Positions 1-11,700 of a stretch of 64,000 nucleotides of DNA are shown piece after piece. The notes beneath the pieces are model-generated. The model saw only the letters and a program-made list of their open reading frames with translations. It was not told where the DNA came from and did no database searches. Source of the stretch: Mesodorylaimus sp. YZB2_4 (Eukaryota; Nematoda; Enoplea; Dorylaimida; Dorylaimidae). The translations under genes and the position numbers were made by a program. The stretch lies in the NCBI GenBank assembly GCA_030248295.1, contig JASANH010000523.1, positions 248,001 through 312,000 on the forward strand, in the 5' to 3' direction. Within the stretch, counting starts at the first letter, position 1. Every line of letters begins with the position of its first letter.

Positions 1-470
1 GCGAATATCCTGATCCGAAAGTCATGAATTTTGCCACACTCACTATTCGATCGATAACAGAGGAAAGGCCAATGCGATTCTCGATGGCGAATCGGAACTG
101 AGTTAGCGGACTCATGGGACACACGATTCCCCTGAGGCATTCTACAACCATGGGTTCCAGCACTACTAAATTAACACCCAGCTCACAGATTTTCCGCGTC
201 CAATCGATCAGTTCGTGGGGGAAGATTTTGGATCCCTGAAATACATAAGCTATTGCCGACCTGTAAATTTGTTGGCAGGCACTTTGCTTGCTCCTGAAGG
301 GAAAAATTCTGCACCTGATCCACTCCTCCTTTTGCTCCATGCAGATCACCGTAATGAGGGCTCATATTACCAGATGTGTACAATATAACAAAGAATCCAA
401 AAGCGGCTACTAAAATTAGAAATACAAGAAATTTGGGTTTAAATCCTGCTGTACTTGTGTACAGCCGCAT
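1..470 (-). CDS. Fukutin-like (LicD-type) protein, copy A, 5' part only
   Basis: This is the first part of a gene that continues past the left edge. It begins at an ATG at 468-470 and encodes a short cytosolic tail, one hydrophobic segment (about residues 12-31) and a luminal stem. That is a type II membrane topology, as expected for Golgi glycan-modifying enzymes. The next exon starts at about position 230, after a TATTTCAG acceptor, and encodes a conserved block including MVVECLRGIVCPMSPLTQF. The block is nearly identical to copy B at 3210-5176, where the downstream catalytic region shows fukutin/LicD motifs. Identification of copy A rests on that match. Even non-coding bases are shared, so the duplication looks recent. 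Which exon-1 donor is used is uncertain, and the catalytic half is outside the window. Confidence 0.65.
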
Positions 471-1851
471 TGCGCCTGTCTGAAACTGGCCACAGGCACC
501 AGACGCTGTCGTAAATCCGCTTCTCCTTCCTTTTGGTTTGCTTAGTCACCTTTGATATGAGCGGCGCCGCGAGTTAGGCCTTCGAGAAAACCCGCCTTAT
601 CTTCATAAAAAGACAGCAGAGTACCTACTGGACAGCGCAGACAGCTGTAACAAGGCGGATTGGAAAGGTTGGCCAAGCACGTAGCACGTACCTACCTTCA
701 TCTACCTACCTTGAGAGTAAAAGGATACACCCTGTATATTCGATATCTCTAACGCTGCCGCGATTCGTCAGGACAGCCTGCCAGCCTCCAAACCCAAGCA
801 TGTTTAATTCAATGTAGACTTCCGCTAGGTTACCAGATAATGCCGATAAAAAACTCGACTCGATCCATCGGGCTTTCGCATTTGTCAATAAAGAAATAGT
901 CAGCAGGTTCCAACAGCAAACATTTCCTACCTACTCGTATCTTGTGTCTGTTCCTGTACGTACCTACTCGTTGAACATCTAGAGCATCCACCAGACCACC
1001 ATGTAGAGTATTTTCCAGTCGGGCTATGCACAGATGCTCTAACGCCACAGGCTGGAGGGAGAGGGCTAGGCTGGCTGGATGAAGCTGAACACAACAGAAT
1101 TGCAGTGCAATGATTCAGCCTACCCACACTGTTAGATCTGGTACCATTGGACAACTCTCCAGGCTGTCCCATGGTCTTACAATAAGACAAAAGACTCGAG
1201 TCAAGTACAGATCCGTTTGTCAGTCACACTTGCACGTGTATCTTATTGCCCCTGGAAAAATCGTCACTGATCGTGACTTTACTACCCTCTACTGTCGCTC
1301 TCTACACCTGGATAATTGCACCAACGAGCGTCTTTACTGGCATGCAGGACTCGTCGTGAGCACTTGTAAAATAGGTAGATCGTTGCTGATCGACTGTAGG
1401 AATTAAACGACGTCAAGACCTATTTGATTTTCTTGTATTTCTTGATGCACATGCCAAAATCATCGAGAAAAAGAGTGATACACAGTCGGAACGAAATTTA
1501 ACCGTTTACAATTGTTAGCTGAAAAACTTGTTTGGCTGATGAGACTGAATGAAAACATGGTACAACAAACAAATACCAACAACCAACAAAACCAACAAAT
1601 AAGCGGGACTCTTGTGTTATGTTGGCTAACCAACTGAGGTAAGCCGACTTTGGAATACATCAAGCTCAGAGAAGAAGCTGGTTCATGCGGCACTGATGAT
1701 AGCCACTTCATGATCCCCGACAGATACCTCCAGTGAGCAGGATGAAGACCCCGTCGATTCGGCCTGTTTCTGATCCTGTTTTACCACATCATCAAACGCT
1801 TAACAGAGCATTCGAGCGTGAAGCGACACATTACACAAGAACTGATTTACG
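471..1851. other. Intergenic region between the fukutin-like copies
   Basis: No coding exon is supported here. The sequence is of mixed composition with small low-complexity patches, for example CCTACC-like runs near 690-720 and 915-970 and AAC/AAT-rich sequence near 1550-1610. Short open frames lack codon bias, splice context or recognisable motifs. Confidence 0.5.
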
Positions 1852-2312
1852 GGCCGCGAGTCGAACACTATTTTTTGTTTAAAATTTAAAATTTTTGTGG
1901 CCCGAAGCCCTTTTTGCCAGCAGCCAAACCTTACAAGCAGGCATAATCAAACTTATAATCACACACAGAAACGTCCCTATGTTGGTCCTCTCTAGGAGCA
2001 CCTCCACGCGAGGGCATTGTGGACTGGACACTGGCTTCCTCGGACAATGGCGGGCGGGCTTTGAACTCTATCCCTACTCGACATCCAGACTGTCTACTCG
2101 TTTGGTTTTCGTCTCTTGACTCGGAGCACCTCGACGGTACAGGGTGAGTCACCCACGGACTGGCGTGCAAGGTCAGCGAGGTTTAATGGTACGCAAACCG
2201 ACCTCCATCACCGGGGATCGAACCCGGGACGAGTCCAGCCACTCGCCCCCAAGCAATACGGAGAGACGAATGCCGAGCGGCTGCACCACAGCGGCCGCGC
2301 GAGTCGAACACT
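1852..2312 (-). mobile_element. tRNA-derived SINE, copy 1, with target-site duplications
   Basis: On the minus strand the element starts near 2298 with a tRNA-like head. An A-box match (TGGTGCAGCCG) lies at 2278-2288 and a B-box match (GGTTCGATCCC) at 2214-2224, inside a perfect five-base T-arm stem. The body runs leftward and ends in an A-rich tail at about 1870-1905 (seen as T-rich on the plus strand). The element is bounded by a perfect 14-base direct repeat, GCGAGTCGAACACT, at 1856-1869 and 2299-2312, with further imperfect match outside. Pol III promoter boxes, an A-rich 3' end and target-site duplications together are the signature of a SINE mobilised by LINE machinery. A second, diverged copy lies near 54.23-54.49 kb. 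Confidence 0.8.
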
Positions 2313-3209
2313 TGCCTGAAACAGAGCACGTTGAGCGAGAACCAGATGCCTCACTAACTAGGCCACGAGGCCTTTGCTATGCTATACTATTTACGTACAC
2401 TCGCCACACACTTATCAGTATATTGAAACGAGGAGAACAAAAGAGTACATGGTTTTTAAAGATCTAATCTTAAGACCATCAACAACCGACTAGTTAAAAG
2501 GTCAACAACCGACCAGCTTGAAATTAGATCTCCAGCAAGTCACCCTTTGATGCGCGGCTCGATCACGAATACAAGTTATGATAGGCGCCTACTGATTACG
2601 GATTACGATAGGCAAGCAGTTTTAGCTGATTCGAGTATTCTGCCCTACGATTGCTGCATGCTTGTGTACTCGCTGGCTTCATCTATTGACCAGTCCTTCT
2701 GGACCGCCAATGCAACCGTATTACCTGGCGGTGTTGGTTGTACGAAGTGAGGATACAGGGAGGCGTGGCAAATTTGAACAATTAAACACCGAGCCATTCA
2801 AGCACTGAGAATTCGCGTCCTAGTCTCGTAACAAAAATGCCTATTTGTGTGAACAGTGGTCCTCAACCCGCCCTCCCAATCCTCATCAGCTCAACATATT
2901 TTCTGGTCGATGAAGAAATCTCACTCACAGAACTTTGAGGCAGCATCTGGAGTTTATGGAACTCTTTGACTGAAGATGTTGTGCTGGAAGAAACTTGTGA
3001 CAAAATTTGAATATAGATTTTCATCGGCTAAAATAGTTCAACGTTAGCACATAAGTTATGAACATTTTTTTGCTTTTACTACAGTCATTGACAGAGCGTT
3101 TCCACGGCATTCGGCAATTTGAGTTCGATAAATGAACAAAAGAAGAAGTTTATTAAGAGACTCAACTTAGATTTAGATTTTCTGCCATATTCGATCGACA
3201 AAATATCTG
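2313..3209. other. Intergenic region downstream of fukutin-like copy B
   Basis: No gene seen. Near 2478-2515 the phrase CAACAACCGAC occurs twice, flanked by inverted AGATCTAAT/ATTAGATCT, which may be a remnant of a small repeat. The stretch also contains the 3' end region of copy B. Confidence 0.4.
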
Positions 3210-5176
3210 TTACACAAAAACTCGAAAAATAGTTGGCCATTCAACATCGGCATAAGCACCCACTTTAGCCACATTCTTGGGAGAGTTTTTCCACGAGAAA
3301 TTGTCGTTGTGATGAAGTTCGTACCACAGGGGACCGTATTGGGCCACCAGAGCGGGCAAAACATCACAGCGTGTGTAAAACAGTTCCCCCAACAGGTCGA
3401 CTGCGCATGCGCCCTCGAATGGCGGGAAAGTCCACCTCAAATTCAAATATTGTCAAGTACAGTATCTAACTGGTGGGCACACACTAGCAGAACCATTGGA
3501 CTCACCTAAGCTTAGTTTTTTTAGCAGCGACCACGCCACCCAGGTAGGTCGTATTGTCAAGCTCATACAGAGCGAACATGTCGATCTTTGTGCCGTTTTT
3601 GAGCACGCTTAATTCGAGGGAGTCCTCCGGCTGAATAAAAAGACGAGATTGGAAGTTCAAGAAACCTAGTAGGCTGAAACGTATCTTACCTTTCCAAAAA
3701 TATGAGCCAGTGTAAGAAAGGTGTCTTTCTTTAGAACTTCTTCTATTTCTGGTTTCCATTCATTGGCCAGAAATATGGTGTCGAGGTCAGTGGTGTGCGG
3801 GATGAAGCCACACTCACGGTACCATCCTAGAGAGAGGTTCTTTGCTGTTTTTGCAGCTACCCACATGCATAAGAGTATAGGATCCAACTCGTGCTTCACG
3901 TTTTCGACACTGTGCCACACTACCAATTTGATTCATACATGATTCATTTCATAGCTAAGACGAAGTGCAGAATCGATGTCGGAATATTGAAAGACCTTAT
4001 CCGTAAGAAGCCCTGGCCAAAATTGGGCCTTACCTAACGCTGTTCCGCAAGATATCATGAATGTCAGTCCGCGCTTGACAAGCAAATCACGCGCGTAGGC
4101 CAGGACGTGCACGAAGGAATTACTGATCACAGGCTTGACACTGTAGATTTCAGGGTGCTTCTTCCTTAAATATGCGGCTGAGCTTTTATTGCACTCCAAG
4201 AATTTGGATCTAGGCCACTGCCACAAGTAGAAACTGGGAGGACTGGGGATGAGAATACTGGTCGACACGGCCATCTTGTAGCTGGTCAGGTTGAGCCTAA
4301 AGTGGGCCCTCAGGGCTGAAATGAACAGCATCCGCCAAGTTTCCACTCCACTCACCCGAAAAACCCTCGAGGCGGTTCTTGCACCATCCTTGAATCGCCA
4401 TTCGATCCGTGGACGTACCAGTACAGCGACCGGTGTTCCATAATGGAGAGCAGTATTGTCAGGTTCGGTTTGGTCAACTGCACAAATTGCACGGGCTCTT
4501 GCAAACCATTGCCGATCTGCCATCCCAACTCTGCCGAATCATTTACCTCAAAATGAGAATATCCTGATCCGAAAGTCATCAATTTTGCCACACTCACTAT
4601 TCGATCGATAACAGAGGAAAGGCCAGTGCGATTCTCGATGGCGAATCGGAACTGAGTTAGCGGACTCATGGGACACACGATTACCCTGAGGCATTCTACA
4701 GCCATGGGTTCCAGCACGACCAGATCAACACCAAAGTCACGGATTTTCAGTATCCAATCGATCAGTTCGTCGGGGAAGATTTTGGATCCCTGAAATACAT
4801 AAGCTATTGCCGACCTGTAAATTTGTTGGCACTTTGCTTGCTCCTGTGGCCAAAAAATTCTCCACCTGATCTATTCCGCCTTTTGCTGCGTGAAAATTCA
4901 TCGTAACGAGGGCTCATATTACCAAATGCATAAATTACAATAAAAAATCCCAAAGCGCCAACGAAACTATAACTCACTCACTTGATTGATTCCGTCTTCG
5001 AACGAGTCGTCATAGTAAGATCTAACCGTTAGACATATATTAGCGAGTAATAAAACATAGCCAACAGTTGCTACCAAAATTAGAAACAAAATAGTTTTTG
5101 ATATCTGTATTTGCGTGTATTTAAAGGGCAACATGGCGTAACTCTGAAAATTAATCTTCTTGCTTCTGGTCGTCAC
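3210..5176 (-). CDS. Fukutin-like (LicD-type) protein, copy B
   Basis: This multi-exon gene is apparently complete. Exon 1 (4982-5176) encodes a short N-terminal tail and a hydrophobic anchor (about residues 26-46), then ends at a GTGAGT donor. A long middle exon follows (about 4357-4780, conserved with copy A). The next exon (about 4033-4310) ends LTFMISCGTALG and joins an exon beginning WYRECGFIPHTTDLDT (about 3835). That reconstructs the LicD/fukutin core, with the aspartates of the TTDLDT metal-binding motif. Two further exons (about 3510-3630 and 3210-3440) carry the C-terminal part, ending in an aromatic/proline-rich block with DVLPALVAQYGPLWYELHH. Fukutin transfers ribitol-5-phosphate to the alpha-dystroglycan glycan in the Golgi. 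Whether this copy has that activity or belongs to a broader invertebrate fukutin-like family is not decidable here. One internal splice junction (near 4310-4357) needs a non-obvious acceptor to keep frame. Confidence 0.72.
4855..4975 (-). pseudogene. Degenerate second copy of the fukutin-like first exon
   Basis: Inside the first intron of copy B, the minus strand carries sequence matching the membrane-anchor exon of copy A, including a frame reading NMSP followed by a relic of the stem. The frame is broken between NMSP and the conserved AAKGG-DQ block, so it does not look usable as a coding exon. The intact exon at 4982-5176 apparently replaces it. Confidence 0.55.
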
Positions 5177-6158
5177 TCACAAGTCAGTCACAAACGGGTC
5201 AATTTGGTGAGACGCAGAGGCGAAGTGGCGTGCAGTAGGGTGCTCTCAGAGCACTGTACAGTATACTGCAGGTATACACGAAAATTCGCATAGGAATTTC
5301 CTAATGTCAGGGCTGTAGCGCTCTCGTGGATTTGTGGCGAATGCCTCGTTGATATGTGCATTCTATGACCGTCGGGCGGCACAGCAGGGTGATGGTGGAG
5401 GATAAAAACAACTACAGTAGGTAGATACTTTGCAGTGGTGCTAGCTTGGACAGGATTGAATGGTGCCTGTGTTTGACGTGGGTCCAGATCTAGCAAGTAG
5501 GGCAAGATGACGGTAGGCGTCCACTGCCTCTAGGCTGCAGGGACGGCCTGGAGTGGGGGTTAAGGTTAGCTTTGAAAAAGGCGAAAAGGCTGAGCGATCC
5601 ATGTGGGGTCTTCCAGCGGCACCGAGACAGTCTCGGTCAACAGGGCGTGATTATGGCAGCGCAGACCTGAAAACGCTCACAGCGCGTGGCTGGAATATGG
5701 CTAGGGGCTGTGACAAGAGAGCGCTCGTTTGCAGCTAGAGCTTGAATTTCTGCTTCAAGTGCGGTATCACAGCGCACTGTACTTGAATTTCTGCCTCGCA
5801 GACCCAGAAAGCTGCGAGGTTTACTCGAAGACTTGGTCTACTTCCTGGAATCCTCTACATACATTTATTCAGAATTGGTCTAAAATGAAGCAAGCCAATC
5901 AGGAATAACCCCGCTTCCCTGTCTTGCGCAGCGATCCCCAGATCCAATCCTATTACCCAGCCTAGAAAGTAACCAACGCCTTTGACGTTAGACACCTATT
6001 GTACCCCCGCTCTGTCTTTTTTCGATGTATGCCAGCCGCTCTCTTGGACGATAACTTGTCGACAAGAATTCCTGTTACGATGAAAAACTTTAATCTTCCA
6101 GAATTGACAAGGACCTGCTTCACACAGCACAACGTCTAACACGAAAAATCAGTCGACT
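5177..6158. other. Intergenic region upstream of fukutin-like copy B
   Basis: No exon, RNA gene or clear repeat recognised. Open frames here lack family motifs. The stretch should contain the promoter of copy B (left side) and the 3' flank of the SWSAP1-like gene (right side). Confidence 0.4.
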
Positions 6159-6779
6159 TCACACACGCACAACACGTCCATTTCGTATGCTTACATTCCA
6201 ACCAACTGCTTCGCCCTGCTGATGAATAGAGAACTGGTGGTCTTTCTCCGCCGTGAACACCCGCCAAACAGATGACGCGTATCGATCGGCCACGCGGGTG
6301 ACGGTGTCACGTTGCGATTGATCAATCGATACTGCGCAAACAACGGGCGATAATCCCTGCCCATTCGCATCTATATTCCTATGCTTCTTGATCCACACGC
6401 CCAAATCGTGCAGCATGGCCAACAGTGAGGCCAATCCTCTCACTGACGTACCCGCGTACTTGTCCAGGGAGTCGACGATGACTGCTGCAGGGGAGCCAGA
6501 TTCGTGGATTTGTCCCACATACTCGACGAAATCACTACGATCATTCAGGTACAGGAATTCCAACTTGCGAATCAGCTGAAGAGGAGCCTGGTCGGGAGAG
6601 TCAAACAAACTCAGAGGCAAGGCGGCCAGACGGTCGGGGCGGACGACAGTGGTGCACCCATCGGCACTGCTGATCAGTAGGGCATGATTGAACAAGAAGG
6701 ACGTAGCGATCGATGACGAGGGGTGATCGGCGATCATGACAGAAAGTGAATCCGAGGAAAAAGCGCAGTCCGAAGACAT
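6159..6779 (-). CDS. Possible SWSAP1-like RecA-fold protein
   Basis: A 206-residue frame starts at the ATG at 6777-6779, 22 bases after a TTTTTTAG acceptor-like sequence. Its layout resembles SWSAP1, the RAD51-paralogue-like partner of SWS1 in homologous recombination. It has a hydrophobic strand followed by a serine-rich loop where a Walker A would be (ADHPSSSIATSFLF). A segment reading LIRKLEFLYL follows, then a Walker-B-like strand AAVIVDSLDKY, and a C-terminal GWNVSIRNGRV block like the end of SWSAP1. The length is close to the human protein (about 229). The canonical GxxGxGKT is absent. The frame could be read further upstream, but that part looks like intron or leader. This is a weak, pattern-based call; an unrelated lineage-specific protein remains possible. 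Confidence 0.4.
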   Translation of the reverse strand: MSSDCAFSSDSLSVMIADHPSSSIATSFLFNHALLISSADGCTTVVRPDRLAALPLSLFDSPDQAPLQLIRKLEFLYLNDRSDFVEYVGQIHESGSPAAVIVDSLDKYAGTSVRGLASLLAMLHDLGVWIKKHRNIDANGQGLSPVVCAVSIDQSQRDTVTRVADRYASSVWRVFTAEKDHQFSIHQQGEAVGWNVSIRNGRVVRV

Positions 6780-6801
6780 GGCCAAGTTGCGATTGAAATT
6801 C

Positions 6802-6810
6802 CTAAAAAAC
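6802..6810 (-). promoter_or_regulatory. Acceptor-like site just upstream of the SWSAP1-like start
   Basis: On the minus strand, GTTTTTTAG lies 22 bases before the proposed ATG. It could accept an upstream 5'-UTR exon or a spliced leader. No donor exon is evident immediately upstream. Confidence 0.35.
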
Positions 6811-7077
6811 CAAGCTGCTCGGATATAATTCGCATAAAAATAACCTCTCTCCCACGTGCAGAATAGATGCTTGCTAATCGGCTTACCCTCTTCCTCGCCC
6901 TGCACAAAGAAAACCGACACAGGACCCCGACGTCACGCGCTTGTCCTTGCCCCTCCCAACCTTCCAAATACGGTCTTGAAACAAATCTCAAACATTCACC
7001 CAGACTACTAAAAGGTCAACCTTTTTTTAAATATTGATTCATGACATTCCACAACACTCAAATATTTCTACCCCCTA

Positions 7078-10000
7078 TCACTTTATCTGTTTCTTCCTTC
7101 CTTTAGAACCCTTTGTGGCCCCTTTTTTGGCCCCTTGAACCAGATTTTTGAATTGGCCGCCGAGTTTTGCTCGTTTCCGTTTGTTCAAAGCTTTCTTATT
7201 CATCGGCACGTAGGTATACGGGTCCACGTTGCTCTTGGATTTCTCTTCTGTCTTCGTTTTCCTAGATTCCTTATTGCTCTCCGTTAATCGACGATGTATT
7301 CCTTTGCCACCCGGAACGTAAGCCGAAGTTCCTCCGTCCTCTCCACCCTTTCCCTCCGAGCGATCTTCCTCGTAATCGTCTTCTAGGTGCTGTCGTTTCT
7401 TCGACATACCCGATTTCAACCCATCGGATTCATCGTCAGCTGATTCAGCTGAACTTCGTCGTTTCCTCTTCCTCGGTTCTCCATCTTCGACTTCCTTCTC
7501 CACGGTAATGACCAATCGCCCATCGGCCGCTGTCTTGAAGCCACGATTCTTGTCTGTCGCTGCTTTCGCTGACGTGGCACTACCCGCTTGCAGCTTCGGT
7601 TTTGTAGCAGAAATCTGTTGAACGAACTTCTTGTCCATCATATCGACTACTTCTTCCTCGTCGCCTTCTTTCAGCCACACTGACCCGCCTCGGCCTCGTC
7701 GTTTAGTCTTCGCGTCCTTTTCATCCTCGGATTCTTCGTCGCTAGTATCTTTCAACAAGTCGGCGATCGTTTCTGGTCGAGAAAGACTGGTGAACGCAGT
7801 AAGCACAGTGCCCGTTTCATCATCTACACTCGACGCAATCGAAGCCGCCCCGCTCTTCTTTGAATTGTCTTTGCCAGCCGAATTCCTTTCCGCCCTGGCT
7901 ACTAATTTTCGAATGTTTTTGAGCTGTTTCTCGTATGCATCAGGGACGAACTTCCTCACGCTCACGTAGCTGAATCGTTTCACCAGCTTCGCCATTACCT
8001 TGCGGGTTATGCGTCGACAATGCTTCATGCAGTCTTCGTTTTGGTGACACAGTGCGGTAATGATTGTGTCCAAAAACTGACCCACCGTAATTTCGGAGAA
8101 GCATCCGACGAACGTCTTCAAGAATTCAATGCAGAGTTGAGCGATGGGACGACGGTCATCGTTGTTCAATAAATGGCACACTTTTCCCAGCACCACACTT
8201 AGCAGATCGGTGGAAATATCATTTCGAAACTCGTAGCATAAAAGGCGAGCAGCTGCGATGGTGCCGGACAATTCTTGAGTTCCTTGCTTCCGTTCCCGAT
8301 TCTCGTCCATAATCTTATCGAGAACAAATCGCAAAGAAATGTTCACGTCCTTATTCCAACAAGTCAAAACTTTGACCGACTTCACAATCAGTTTGGCAGC
8401 ACATTTCTGCGCTTTCAAACTAGAACCATGAAGACAGCAGACAGCATCCGGAAGCATCGACAAAATAAAAGCTGTGTTCTGGTCGCTCGGTTTCTTCAAA
8501 TGATCCAAAATCAACGCCAGGCAACGTAAACGACAAGCCTTCGTGGCCGGCGCCGCCGTCTTCAAATCCGATTGCAGTTGTTTTTGTAGTTTTTTTAAAT
8601 GATTCGAGATGAAAGCGCCATTTGCCTCCGAGCTGCCTCCGCACAGCTCTTCCATCAACCGCCAACATTTTTTCTGCATTCGATTCTCCGCAGTAGCCAT
8701 AATCTCCACAAGCTGTTCGTAAACAGATTTTCTCTGCTCCGCATCCAAATAGGCTGCCAAAACGATCATAACGTCCATAAGTCGACACTTTCTTTCCATA
8801 CTGGTCTTTTTATCTTCGTCGTCGACCTTCAGCTTTTCCGAGACCACATTCAAGTACGTGCCAATCAGGTCAGCAGGTGCCGTCGCCAAATACGCACGAA
8901 TCGTCTCTAAGACGGCCAATCGAACACCTTCATCGTCGTAATCGGGAATAGCTTCAGTCGATTTTTCACTCGTGTAAAGCTGAAGCAGGATATTCAAGTA
9001 GTTTCGTGCAAATCTCGTCATGACAGCATCCTTCTGTTCGTCCTTTTCCATTTGCAACAGCTTCCGCAGTCCACTTAGAACCGACAGACGTAGCTTGGGT
9101 CGTCCGGTCAATGCAGCACCGAGAGCGCGAGCAATAGCCGGAAACGAATCCACAATGTCGGTTGGTCGATTACAAAATGCCGGAAATAATTCCCAAATCT
9201 GACACTCGATCGCTTCTAACACTTTCACTTCCACTTTCGGATCCCCGCTAGTTTGCAATTCCTTCACACGTTGATCTATTCGGATCGCCAAAGGCAGGAA
9301 ATACGACGAGAAAAAGGCTAGTCGAGCGCCGCAAACTTTCGATCTTAATAGTGGAAGAAGCCAAGAACGTGGAAAATCCAGAACAGATAATGCGGGCGAA
9401 CCAGCGTTCAAACCCAGTGGAATTGCTGCGAGCACTTCCTCGGGACCGATGTGGCGAATGGCTGCCCCAACAGCGTGCTCGGCGGGCAATTTGCATGGAA
9501 ATGATTCACTTTCTCGCAACTCGGCCATCACCTTTAGCGACCTTGCAAAATTTCGCAGACTAGAGCCCACTTTCGACCCGATTGCTTCATAAAAGACGGC
9601 GAAAAAGCTGAATGCGTGAGGCCAGATCGAATAGTACTGAGCTGAGAGCAATTTCTCTAAAACTTCTAATAATTTTTCCAAAGGTTCGGCTGGAATAGCC
9701 AGTTTCGCCAAATCGGATGCGAAGTCGCCATAGATTTTTTTCATAGAAGCTACCGCGGCACTAATGACATCCGACTGTTCCGCGTCCGCCAGACACCGAG
9801 CCACAATATCCGCCAAGCGAGGAACGTATTGCGATGACAAATCGATATCCCGTTCGATCAAGCAAGCATGAGCTTCAGTAATTAGCAAAATCCAATTCGA
9901 GCATGATTTTGAATCTTTGGCCGACGGTTGGAAATCATATACGGCCAAAATGACCTTCGCATTCAGATCGGCCGACATGCTCTCGACGGTTGGACGATTT

Positions 10001-11323
10001 CGAAACATCATGTAAAGGCAATGCACGGCCATGGCAGACGTCAGATTGTTGCTCAAAGCCAGCAATTTGAAGATGGTTTCTGTTGTTTTCTTCATGTCGG
10101 ACAGCGTAAATCTATGCAAGATATGTTGCAAGAAATTCAGGACGTGCAACGTGATATCGACAATTTGTGAACTCTTTCCTTGACCACCGCCAAATCGCTC
10201 TATTTGTTGAACGCAGAAGTCGGAGCATCGCTTGGAAACTGTGGTCGGCGTGGACACTGAATTGATCACGATCTGGACGACAGATTTTTGAGCAGATTTT
10301 CTAACACGAGGCTTCGGATGAATAGTAAATTCCAATATCGTATCCAACATTTTGATCATGGCGACGTCGCAAGGTGTTGTTGACCATAATGCGTTCGGTC
10401 GAATTTCCAGAAGGTATCCCAAAGATGCCAGCAAATAGCGAAGAACGGAGACATCGTGGCCATCTGCTTCCTCCGATTCTGCAAATACGCTCATTTTCCG
10501 AATGACGTTGTAAATGATTTCGGACACTTGACCGAACTGTTGGATGAGGATGGGCTTCGGTACTTTTCGAATGACCAAATTGAGAAGGTAGCTCGTTGCT
10601 GCCAGTAAATTATTGGAATATTCAGGATCTGTCAGTGGATTTAATAAAGCAGCAAAATATTCCACTTCGCTTTCTTTCCCGCCTTTCGCCTTGATCACAT
10701 CCGTAATGCTGGCCAACATGGTCAAAACGTCTGAATGTAGCTTGGAACCGGATCTAAAAACAAACAGTGCTCTCATAAAAGCAGATCCAAGAATTATGAA
10801 ACGTATTTATTACTTCCATATCCGGTGTACTTTATCAAAAGTCGGATTCGTGCAATTAGTGATGTTGGAGAGCCTCGTTGCCACAGTATCTTCGGAACCA
10901 ACACTTCCGGTATCGTTTTTGTCATCGCCAAGATTTAAATTCATTTTTTCCAGCATCTTCATATCTCGGAATTTCAAATCCTGAAATAGAATAGAAGATT
11001 GGAAAAAGAAAGGACCTGCTACAAACCCGTTGAATCCTTTTTTCGTTAGATTTTTGACAAGGGCTTCGGGATTCTTTATTTTAGTAGTCCAGTCAGCTTG
11101 CCCAAAAGCATCGCTGCGGCCAGATATTTTAGAAAACTCATGCAGCTGCCCTTACTAGGACATTTGTCGGTGGATGATAGAAGCGATTCCTGGCAGCTTC
11201 TCGATGAAGTTTGATCGACGGATTCGAATCGCTGCTGTGACCTTTCGCCCATCGTTTTCTTTTTCGGCTGTTTCCGTCCTGAGTTATTTTCAATTTTGTC
11301 GGTTTTCTTTGAGCTTTACCCAT
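7078..11323 (-). CDS. RRP12: RRP12-like ribosome biogenesis factor
   Basis: There are three coding exons: 11156-11323, 10814-10980 and 7078-10753. Exon 1 carries the family signature [15 protein letters not shown] and exon 2 the [10 protein letters not shown] motif. The very long exon 3 encodes the HEAT-repeat body (NUC173 domain), with [14 protein letters not shown] near its start and [14 protein letters not shown] in the middle. The C-terminus is acidic then lysine-rich (about the last 250 residues), with [21 protein letters not shown] and [14 protein letters not shown] blocks typical of RRP12. RRP12 acts in maturation and export of pre-40S (and pre-60S) particles, in nucleolus and cytosol. 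The total of about 1,340 residues is close to the family norm. The gene is divergent from the DMAC2-like gene, with 377 bp between start codons. A separate frame starting just before exon 3 is intron read-through and was not used. Confidence 0.96.
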
Positions 11324-11700
11324 TATATTTCGATATCTATCTATATCTATCTTTTGCAAAAATCAAAAGATTGAGAGACAGTCGATTGTCGCGCGATTCA
11401 TTCGAGTTTAGGCATGGGGCCTAGGCAGTTGATTCTCACTCGTTTAAAATCATTTTTATACGGAAGCCACTCAAAATAAGTAAAAATATTGAAAATTCAG
11501 TTAAAATGCTATTTTAAATGACTAGTCTCTTGACTGTTCTTATAAGTCGCTGATATTTTGTCATTACTTGTTTAGTTAACACGTGAGAAATAGTTGCATG
11601 TTCTCTGTGGACCGAGACTTCATTTTACACTTTGAGTCATTTTCCATAATTCCGACTTCGACGACCAGGACGAGAAAAGAAGGAACCGTTCGGACTAATC
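11324..11700. promoter_or_regulatory. Divergent promoter region between RRP12 and DMAC2-like
   Basis: This 377-bp AT-rich spacer separates two divergent start codons, so it must hold both 5' regions. No TATA box in a convincing position was identified. It is inferred to be a bidirectional promoter from geometry alone. Confidence 0.45.

Noticed and set aside
2205..2290. Functional tRNA gene on the minus strand
   Set aside because: A- and B-boxes are present, but the acceptor stem and anticodon arm do not pair, and the sequence continues into a body with an A-rich tail and duplications; hence SINE.
5188..5505. 105-residue minus-strand frame upstream of fukutin-like copy B
   Set aside because: No family motif, no splice signals that would connect it, and composition like the non-coding flank.
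7078..10776. RRP12 as a single-exon gene starting at 10776
   Set aside because: The first eight residues of that frame are intron; a TTTTTAG acceptor at 10754 joins to two upstream exons bearing the conserved N-terminus.
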